This document shows, piece after piece, positions 57,992 through 64,000 of a DNA stretch of 64,000 bases. Where the stretch lies: assembly GCF_009928415.1 (NCBI RefSeq), contig NZ_JAABNN010000014.1, positions 59,357 through 123,356 on the forward strand, given 5' to 3'. This DNA is from Bacillus sp. USDA818B3_A. GTDB lineage: Bacteria; Bacillota; Bacilli; Bacillales; Cytobacillaceae. A program made the position numbers and the translations under genes. The notes below the pieces were generated by a model. That model was given only the letters and a program-made list of their open reading frames with translations. It ran no database searches and had not been told where the DNA came from. Numbering within the stretch: the first letter of the stretch is position 1; the number at the start of each line of letters is the position of its first letter.

Positions 57992-58885
57992 ATGAACGAG
58001 ACACAAAGAATCAGTGAAATAAGAAGTGCTCTTCAGAAACGAAAGGTTGCCTTACCTGATGGTACGCTTGTACCTGTATTGGGTCAGGGAACTTGGTATA
58101 TGGGAGAAACAAAGCGCAAAAAAGAACAAGAAGTAGAGGCCCTAAAATTAGGAATTGAATTAGGGATGAACCTAATTGATACGGCAGAAATGTATGCGGA
58201 TGGCGGTGCCGAGTTGATTGTCGGAGAAGCCATTGAAGGTGTCAGGGACGAAGTATTTCTTGTTTCCAAAGTCTATCCGCATAATGCGGGTCGAGAAAGA
58301 ATTGCAAAGGCTTGTGAAAACAGTCTAAAAAGGTTGAAAACAGACCATTTAGATTTGTATCTTCTGCATTGGAGAGGCCAAGTTCCACTAGAGGAAACGA
58401 TTGAAGGCATGGAAAGACTAAAAAAAGAAGGCAAAATTTTACGCTGGGGTGTCTCAAATTTTGATACAGATGATATGGACGAGCTTGTGTGTGCTGAAAA
58501 TGGGACCAATTGTATGACCAATCAAGTTTTATATCACCTAGGTTCCAGGGGGATTGAATATGACCTCCTGCCTTGGCATGAGGAGCAACGAAGGCCAATC
58601 ATGGCTTATAGCCCGATTGCGCAAGGCGGTTCTTTACGATCACAATTATTAAGTGATTCTACAATTCTAGATATTGCAAAAAAGCATAATGTGCAGCCTT
58701 TACAAGTTGTTTTAGCCTGGTGTATCCGCTCCAATCAGGTCATCGCAATTCCAAAGGCGGTCCAAAAGGAACATATAATAGAAAATGCTGAGTCAGCTAG
58801 TATGGAGTTAACTAGAGATGACTTAGCAAGACTTGATAAAGTTTTTCCACCACCAACTAGAAAACTTCCGTTGGATATGATTTGA
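57992..58885 (+). CDS. Aldo/keto reductase
   Basis: A 297-residue NADPH-dependent aldo/keto reductase (TIM barrel). Catalytic tetrad Asp63, Tyr68, Lys93 and His126, and the NADPH-binding IAIPKAVQKEHIIENA near 252-267. It is related to the DkgA/YdbC-like group, though substrate is open. GGGAAGG lies before the ATG; single gene with a terminator. Confidence 0.9.
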   Translation: MNETQRISEIRSALQKRKVALPDGTLVPVLGQGTWYMGETKRKKEQEVEALKLGIELGMNLIDTAEMYADGGAELIVGEAIEGVRDEVFLVSKVYPHNAGRERIAKACENSLKRLKTDHLDLYLLHWRGQVPLEETIEGMERLKKEGKILRWGVSNFDTDDMDELVCAENGTNCMTNQVLYHLGSRGIEYDLLPWHEEQRRPIMAYSPIAQGGSLRSQLLSDSTILDIAKKHNVQPLQVVLAWCIRSNQVIAIPKAVQKEHIIENAESASMELTRDDLARLDKVFPPPTRKLPLDMI

Positions 58886-58908
58886 TTTGAACTACCTTTT
58901 AATCACCG

Positions 58909-58951
58909 AAAAAGACTTGTTTAAACTAATGTTGGAGCAAGTCTTTTTTTT
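58909..58951 (+). terminator. Aldo/keto reductase terminator
   Basis: AAAAAGACTTG, 18-base loop, CAAGTCTTTTTTTT. Confidence 0.85.
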
Positions 58952-59095
58952 ATTCCCCTTAAGCTTCAAACAGTTTCCTTACACCCATACATAATTATCG
59001 TACTTGAAATTCCGGTGCATTTTTTACGACTTTGCATCATACATAAGAGAAGGTGAACAAAACATACCCGCACAAGGTAATCAAGGAGGATTATT

Positions 59096-59356
59096 ATGAT
59101 ACAAGAAACATTGAAAATTAAAAATAAAGCAGGATTATACGCCCAGCCGGTCAATCAGATTGTAAAGGCAGCTTCTCAATTTAACTCCGATATCTTTCTT
59201 ACCCACAACGGGCGGACTGTAAATGTAAAATCAGTTCTTGGAATTTTATCGTTAGCTATTCCAAAGCAGGCAGAAATTACTTTAGAGGTTTCAGGTGAGG
59301 ACGAGATTGAGGCATTTAAGGAGCTTATTGATACGTTTAAGCAGTTTGAAGGTTAA
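59096..59356 (+). CDS. HPr-like protein with Tyr at the His15 position (Crh-like)
   Basis: An 86-residue HPr-fold protein. Numbering is collinear with HPr: Tyr15 replaces the phospho-His15 and Gln17 the usual Arg17 (GLYAQP), so it cannot carry phosphate from Enzyme I; Ser46 in VNVKSVLG, the HPr-kinase site, is kept. B. subtilis Crh has Gln15 and Ser46 and acts only as CcpA corepressor, but sits in the yvcJKL operon. This gene stands alone. A regulatory role is inferred. AAGGAGG precedes the ATG. Confidence 0.85.
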   Translation: MIQETLKIKNKAGLYAQPVNQIVKAASQFNSDIFLTHNGRTVNVKSVLGILSLAIPKQAEITLEVSGEDEIEAFKELIDTFKQFEG

Positions 59357-59369
59357 TGATACTGCTAGG

Positions 59370-59402
59370 AAAAGGCAGGCTCCTAGGAAGCCTGCCTTTT
59401 CC
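59370..59402. terminator. Terminator after the HPr-like gene
   Basis: AAAAGGCAGGCT, loop, AAGCCTGCCTTTT. Confidence 0.9.
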
Positions 59403-59467
59403 TTCGGTTCAAACTAAAACTTCAAATATTTCTTTTGTTTTTGAATTCAAATATAATCTTTATTTTA

Positions 59468-60343
59468 TTAGCCATGATACCAACCTGTTTTTACATTAAC
59501 TACAACAATGTATCGGAATTCTCCATCCCAGTTTGCATACACTTCATAAAAACCTTCATTGTTAGCAACTTGGAGTTTTTTATATACAATCGTATCTATC
59601 GAATCAGCATATCCATTTTCCAACATTGCGTTTTCGAATTTTTCTTTAACCCCAGAAGCCCATGTATAAGGATCATTGGCTTTAGCCTTAGTTTCAGCAG
59701 CTGCTTTAGCTTGCGCCTCCTTTTTGGCTTGTTCGGCCGCCGCAGCCCTTGCTTTTGCCTCTGCCTCTTTTTTGGCTTGGGCAATCTCCGCTTCCTTAAT
59801 AGCGGCATCGTTCGATTCTTTTAACTTTGTTGCCTCATCCTTCATTTCTAAAAACTCCGTTAAATCTTCGTTTAGCAAAGTTTGTACTTTCTGATTGGAT
59901 GTTTGATAATCCCCTGATTCGTTTAGTTTTTTAGCATTAGCTAACATTGCACTAAAGGTCTTCTGCTTTTCAACCTTTGCATTTAATTCCTCTATTTTCT
60001 CTTTGGACTTAGAAGCAATCACCTTTGACCCTTTTTTGACTTTAATTGATTGTTCTAGTAATGGGATTTCATCTTCCCAGTTGCTTTTCTTCTCTAAATC
60101 CTCCGCTTTTAAAATTAGTTGCACTTGATGTAGATAGGCCTTTGCAGTTTCGTCGCCTTTTTTGGCGTCCAGAGCTGTTTCAAAAAATCCCTCCGCCTTA
60201 CTGTAATTCTCTTCTGCTACGGCATCTAGTCCCTTTTGGATGGAGTTTTGATATATTTCGTCTGTCTTAGAGGTACAACCTCCAAGAACCACTAGAGCAA
60301 AAATTAAAGTAGCCATTGCCATTTTCCTCATCTGTCTTTTCAT
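59468..60343 (-). CDS. Lipoprotein with TPR-like and Ala/Lys/Glu coiled-coil region
   Basis: A 291-residue lipoprotein (lipobox VLGGC, Cys23). Residues about 25-80 look like TPR repeats ([19 protein letters not shown]), then helical segments and a long Ala/Lys/Glu coiled coil (about 180-225), and a C-terminal domain with [26 protein letters not shown]. The last part may be a small beta domain on an extended stalk. Function unknown. Repetitive coding sequence makes antisense ORFs look open here. Confidence 0.72.
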   Translation of the reverse strand: MKRQMRKMAMATLIFALVVLGGCTSKTDEIYQNSIQKGLDAVAEENYSKAEGFFETALDAKKGDETAKAYLHQVQLILKAEDLEKKSNWEDEIPLLEQSIKVKKGSKVIASKSKEKIEELNAKVEKQKTFSAMLANAKKLNESGDYQTSNQKVQTLLNEDLTEFLEMKDEATKLKESNDAAIKEAEIAQAKKEAEAKARAAAAEQAKKEAQAKAAAETKAKANDPYTWASGVKEKFENAMLENGYADSIDTIVYKKLQVANNEGFYEVYANWDGEFRYIVVVNVKTGWYHG

Positions 60344-60492
60344 GATCTCTCGTTTCTCCTGTATTTAATTAACATTATTGTGGTTAATTCACCATTTAAA
60401 CCTAGCTAATCTCTTTTTTAACCAGCTATTCCAAACCCTTTATAGAAATTTTGCCCACACAAATTTTCTAATAGTTATGAGTTGTCTATCCC

Positions 60493-61716
60493 TTATCGTT
60501 TATCCAAATTAGCTTTCTCAAATATTAACGCCTTATTCCCGCAAAACCTTGTGTTAAGGGCGAACAAGGCCAAAATAGATAAGAAGAACGAAACCATTAA
60601 AATAGTGTGTTGGATCCCTAAGAACTTAATGATTCCACCCAAGAACAACAATCCAGGCAGTGGCATTGAACTTAAGACCATTCCTTGCAAACTAAATATT
60701 CTGGTATAAAACTTCTCTTCATTATTATCTTGTAAGTAGCTGGTAAAACAAACTTCAAATATCCCTAAACTTACGCCTCCTGCCAAGAAAAATGGAAGTG
60801 TGTATATCCAATTATGAAATAAAAACATCGTAAACACTGTGACTGTATACACCAAGAGAGGCAGACCAAATATAAGTCGCACATTCATTCTTTGATATAC
60901 AATGGGTGCAAAATAAGCTCCGATCATCATACCGATAAAAACCATGATCGCAATAATGCCAAAATTTTCTGATGGTACATGGGATAATTTCGTTAAGTAT
61001 TCAATAATAATTAGATCTATTGAAGAAGCAACTAGCCACGCAGATGCAAATAAAAGAAAAAGTCTTTTCATATCCCTTTTACGATTAAGGTATTGAAACA
61101 GCTCCAAAATATCCCCTTTTATCTGTGGAGATTTTGTTTTTACATGCACTGTATATTGAACCTTAGAGATTAATAAAGCGGAAATGCCCAGGGCGATAAT
61201 AGAGAAAAGCAGCATCTGATAAATGGATATATGAAGTTTAATAGTTATGGTGGCAATCCCATACCCTATCATTTGCATTAATACAAACGACACTTTTACC
61301 CACGCATTTGCCTCAGTTAGCTCGCGTTTTTTCACCACTTTTGTCACTAAAGTATCTGTAGAAGGAAGGATAAAAGCAGCCATTAAACTTTCTATAAAAA
61401 TAAAAATATATAGAAAAATCATATTTGAAAGTCCTGCGACAATTAGAAACAAAGAGATTACTAGGATTCTTATTATCAGTGAACCCCTTATAACTTTGAC
61501 AATGTGTCTAGAATTGATCCAAGCTCCAATAGGGATTGAAAAAAGCGCAGCTGGGAGAAAGTGAAATAAATATAAACCCGTATAGCCATAATTTTGTGGT
61601 GAAAGGAACTCCACTTGTTTCACTAGTTCCATAAACATAATAGCATCTATTAATACTGATAACATATAAGCTGTTAATAAAGAAACGTATTTTTTATTTC
61701 GAAATAAAGCCCCCAT
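60493..61716 (-). CDS. MFS transporter, last gene of a three-gene operon
   Basis: A 407-residue MFS protein with 12 predicted helices, resembling drug/macrolide-efflux types (MFS_3-like) rather than sugar symporters. The start ATG overlaps the 3' end of the GNAT gene by 23 bases, so the two are co-translated. Export of a molecule made or modified by the two upstream proteins is the simplest reading, inferred from operon structure. GAAAGGA lies before the ATG, within the upstream gene. Confidence 0.82.
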   Translation of the reverse strand: MGALFRNKKYVSLLTAYMLSVLIDAIMFMELVKQVEFLSPQNYGYTGLYLFHFLPAALFSIPIGAWINSRHIVKVIRGSLIIRILVISLFLIVAGLSNMIFLYIFIFIESLMAAFILPSTDTLVTKVVKKRELTEANAWVKVSFVLMQMIGYGIATITIKLHISIYQMLLFSIIALGISALLISKVQYTVHVKTKSPQIKGDILELFQYLNRKRDMKRLFLLFASAWLVASSIDLIIIEYLTKLSHVPSENFGIIAIMVFIGMMIGAYFAPIVYQRMNVRLIFGLPLLVYTVTVFTMFLFHNWIYTLPFFLAGGVSLGIFEVCFTSYLQDNNEEKFYTRIFSLQGMVLSSMPLPGLLFLGGIIKFLGIQHTILMVSFFLSILALFALNTRFCGNKALIFEKANLDKR

Positions 61717-62320
61717 TTAATGTCCTTTCCTTATATTCCTTTGCCAATTTTTCTATAAATTCAATATTAAGATCAAACGGATTGTTAGTTTTTAATTGAT
61801 TTACAAATTCTTTTATGTTGACCATCATTGGTTGCAAATAGAAATCATTATATCGTTGCCGCTTACCATACCCAATAAGCGGGACATGATAGTAATTCCT
61901 AAGTGCTCGATAAAACTTCCACTCTATGGCAGCCACATAATAAGATGAGTCTGTAATGAAGTGATGAAACAGCATGACGTAAAATGCATTCAATAACAAT
62001 CCTTTTCCTCTGTTTTCAGAAGTAAGACAAACTTTATCGACCTCGTATGTATTTTCCATGTCCTTTGCAATTTCTTCTATTTGTGAAAAATCGAAATAAA
62101 ACTGAACAGTTGATGTTTCATTCTTTATGTATCTTCCTATTTCGGCAGTCCCAGCAAACTCACCATTTTCATCTTTGATCAAAACGTGCATTCCTGTTTC
62201 TTTTGTATGAAAATCTTCACTTTCATAAGTTTGCTCAACGCATACATCTAACCAGATTGATTTAAAAGTCTCCATCAATTGCTTTGAGTCTACCACTTTT
62301 AAATACGGATTGTACGACAT
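61694..62320 (-). CDS. GNAT-fold acyltransferase, middle gene of the operon
   Basis: A 208-residue protein with GNAT features: KVCLTSENRGKGLLLNAFYVML (97-118) contains the acyl-CoA loop RGKG, and the following strand VAAIEWKFYRALRNYYHVPLIG is typical of the autoinducer-synthase/exosortase-associated acyltransferase branch rather than of RimI types. That placement is from pattern only. An acyl or amino-acyl product for the following exporter is possible. GGGGG precedes the ATG. Confidence 0.7.
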   Translation of the reverse strand: MSYNPYLKVVDSKQLMETFKSIWLDVCVEQTYESEDFHTKETGMHVLIKDENGEFAGTAEIGRYIKNETSTVQFYFDFSQIEEIAKDMENTYEVDKVCLTSENRGKGLLLNAFYVMLFHHFITDSSYYVAAIEWKFYRALRNYYHVPLIGYGKRQRYNDFYLQPMMVNIKEFVNQLKTNNPFDLNIEFIEKLAKEYKERTLNGGFISK

Positions 62321-62344
62321 TGTGTTATTCCCCCTTTGTATACA

Positions 62345-63583
62345 TTAAATGGTAATGATGTGATTTCTTTTCAACCAGACCCGTTCATTCGCATCAGTAT
62401 ACCGATAACTCCATATTTGGTTGTACCAGCAAATATCTTTTTTTTCTACATTTGCACCGATAATGATGGGGTTAAAACCTATACCCATCTGGATGTTTTC
62501 ATATGGGGATCTATGTACCCATTCTTTTAATAAATGCAAAATATGTAAAGGTGATCGATTTTCAGCCAACTCAATATTATCAAGGACCAATGTTTTTTCA
62601 TCTGATGAAAGCCACACCCACGATTGGCCTAACAGCTTTTCTCCACGTTCAAAAACTAAAAATCCGCTATACGGATTGAGTAAGCCTTCCATCATAGAGG
62701 CCTCTGCATCTCCATCTAACCTTTGGCAGCAAACCGAGAGTATTCCCAGAAGTACTTGTTTTTTGTCATTTGGTTCAAGGATATAAGCCTTTTCTTCTCC
62801 TATCTCGATTCTTAAGTATTTTAACCGACAAGAAAAGGGTTGTTGAAAAGCATTAGGATATTTTTTCACGCATCGTTCCCATTCAATTTCTTTTCTGTTC
62901 AATCCAAAATATAACTTTTGCTCTTCTAAAGTTGAATGCTTCGGGAATTGAGGATCATTCCAAAAAGTCATGACTTCATGAATTGTTTCATTTTTGGTCT
63001 TCCCAGCGTGTGATATAACCCAATTTTCCAATTCTTTATCTACGATAGGGTATTTACCAGGCATCCCTGCTACAAAACTATTTAAATCTCGGACTGAGTT
63101 TTTTAAATGAAAAATCACTTCGTAGATTCGTTTCTCAAACATAATCCCGTATTTGATCCGATGATAAATGGAAGGTATTTCTTCTTTTAATGATAAAGCA
63201 AACCTCATACTCTTAACGTGGAATCTTTGTATTAAAAGCTCAATATTAAATTCATCTATCATTTCCACTATGTAGGGAAAAATCATGGGTAAACGCTTGA
63301 ATTTCTGCTTTAAACCAACATATAAGTCTTTAACTCTTTGAGCTGTTTCTTTTTCATTGATCCGTATTAAATAATAACTATTTTGCTCTGCTATTTGTTC
63401 AAGACATTTTAATAACTCATTTGGTATGTTCGCACTGAACAAATGAGACAACTCTCTATATTTTTTATTATAATTCTCGTTGTTAAAGACTAATATGTTC
63501 GGTGCCTCTTCTTGAGCAAAGGTGCGTTCTGTTACCGACATCATTAGTCCTATTTCCTCTTTTGGGGTAATTTCATAAACCAA
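62345..63583 (-). CDS. Unrecognised protein with possible C-terminal acyltransferase-like domain
   Basis: First gene of the operon; 412 residues from a TTG ten bases after GGAGGG (the frame is open to GTG 63631, which overlaps the promoter's -10 region). The N-terminal 270 residues are helical and unlike anything I recognise. The C-terminal part has CCQ (285-287), GFLVF, QSWVW (320-324) and DNIE (335-338), a pattern I loosely recall from GNAT-like tails of phage and Firmicute proteins. With GNAT and MFS genes behind it, biosynthesis of a small exported metabolite is a reasonable guess. Confidence 0.6.
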   Translation of the reverse strand: MVYEITPKEEIGLMMSVTERTFAQEEAPNILVFNNENYNKKYRELSHLFSANIPNELLKCLEQIAEQNSYYLIRINEKETAQRVKDLYVGLKQKFKRLPMIFPYIVEMIDEFNIELLIQRFHVKSMRFALSLKEEIPSIYHRIKYGIMFEKRIYEVIFHLKNSVRDLNSFVAGMPGKYPIVDKELENWVISHAGKTKNETIHEVMTFWNDPQFPKHSTLEEQKLYFGLNRKEIEWERCVKKYPNAFQQPFSCRLKYLRIEIGEEKAYILEPNDKKQVLLGILSVCCQRLDGDAEASMMEGLLNPYSGFLVFERGEKLLGQSWVWLSSDEKTLVLDNIELAENRSPLHILHLLKEWVHRSPYENIQMGIGFNPIIIGANVEKKDICWYNQIWSYRYTDANERVWLKRNHIITI

Positions 63584-63685
63584 ACTATTTTCTCCCTCCT
63601 TTTTACCTATTATACTATTTTTTATATTCACAATGTTATATTTTGGTATTAAAGTGGTATTATTTACTATGAATTCGCAAAATAA

Positions 63686-63868
63686 TCGCTAAAAATTGGG
63701 CCTATTTTCTTTCGTGCTGCAATAATTGGAAGAAATGTTCGCCACATACAAAGAGATTTGCACAAATGGATAAATAGGGAGATTAATAATCAATATTGGC
63801 AAAGAGCCCATATAGATGAAGATGGTATTGAGGTTTTATGGAGTCTTTTTATTTCTGTATTAGATTAA
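63686..63868 (+). pseudogene. 3' remnant of an unidentified gene
   Basis: From a stop at 63683 the frame runs open to a TAA at 63866. The last 55 codons look protein-like (FFRAAIIGRNVRHIQRDL, then HIDEDGIEVLWSLFISVLD). There is no start codon or ribosome binding site, so it is probably the tail of a gene truncated by rearrangement, next to the insertion-sequence-like end at 63947. Family not recognised. Confidence 0.4.
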
Positions 63869-63946
63869 TAATGTAAATTTTTATAAAGGTAACTGGTTGC
63901 AAGTTTAGTAGAATTTTGAAATAAACCATCTAAAGAGACTGGCAGG

Positions 63947-64000
63947 TGTAACCGTCAAGTTGTTTTGAACACTTTTTGCTAATTAATTTTGAACACTTTC
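63947..64000 (+). mobile_element. Candidate insertion-sequence terminus (IS21-like), continuing past the window
   Basis: From TGTAACCGTCAAG the sequence carries two copies of TTTTGAACACTTT, at 63963-63975 and 63987-63999, 24 bases apart. Terminal TG and repeated short motifs just inside the end are typical of IS21-family elements. No transposase is visible because the window stops. Confidence 0.5.

Noticed and set aside
59435..59894. Two + strand ORFs rich in Ala/Ser or Phe/Leu
   Set aside because: They are mirror images of the Ala/Lys/Glu coiled-coil coding sequence of the lipoprotein gene.

Overview
The window reads as chromosomal DNA from a soil- or plant-associated, spore-forming Bacillaceae, probably near Neobacillus/Bacillus. 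The support is low G+C, strong AGGAGG-type ribosome binding sites, frequent TTG/GTG starts, a complete gerA-gerC-gerB spore germinant-receptor operon, a leucine T-box, a GlnR/TnrA box, a cre site and many typical Bacillus small genes. The genus is an inference. I found no rRNA, tRNA, CRISPR array or complete mobile element.

Layout. 1-2.1 kb: 5' part of a DbpA-type RNA helicase and a DUF624 membrane protein. 2.1-14.2 kb: a sugar locus read leftwards: LacI regulator, LacZ-type GH2, two LplB/LplC-type ABC permeases, a solute-binding lipoprotein, a second GH2 enzyme and a GH43 enzyme. Six copies of one palindromic operator lie in its control regions, with a consensus cre site. The transporter ATPase is absent and presumably shared. 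14.3-19.7 kb: aromatic-compound genes: two translationally coupled IclR regulators divergent from pobA (4-hydroxybenzoate 3-monooxygenase), then a PadR regulator with an alpha/beta hydrolase and a divergent small monooxygenase-like gene. 20-24.8 kb: a two-component system with a PepSY protein and an Asp-rich repeat protein, then a PAS histidine kinase. 24.8-26.9 kb: leuA under a Leu T-box. 26.9-37.8 kb: housekeeping and hypothetical genes (M50 protease, DUF4317, RMD1, MFS, luciferase-like oxidoreductase, YitT, two DUF2382 stress proteins). 37.7-41.6 kb: germination operon. 41.7-47.2 kb: OFA-type MFS, an unusual second glutamine synthetase, and a YcgR/YcgQ-like pair. 47.2-59.4 kb: SEC-C, DUF3800, two DinB proteins, an SPFH protein with a ribbon-helix-helix gene, NhaC antiporter, GNAT, YwbE, NAT, YdhK, aldo/keto reductase and an HPr-like protein. 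59.4-64 kb: a TPR-like lipoprotein, a three-gene operon (unknown protein, GNAT, MFS), a gene remnant and what looks like the terminus of an insertion sequence running off the window.

How it fits together. The left third looks built for plant material: beta-galactosides and arabinose/xylose-containing oligosaccharides are imported and cut, and phenolics are oxidised, each module with its own local repressor. The most unusual items are: two five-copy intergenic repeat arrays with the same 20/21-bp period behind unrelated genes; an SPFH gene with a perfect 22-bp palindrome at its start site and a ribbon-helix-helix gene behind it; an HPr paralogue with Tyr at position 15 and Ser46 kept; a GlnR-box-controlled glutamine synthetase lacking the feedback-sensing Arg; and an unrecognised protein/GNAT/MFS operon at the right end.
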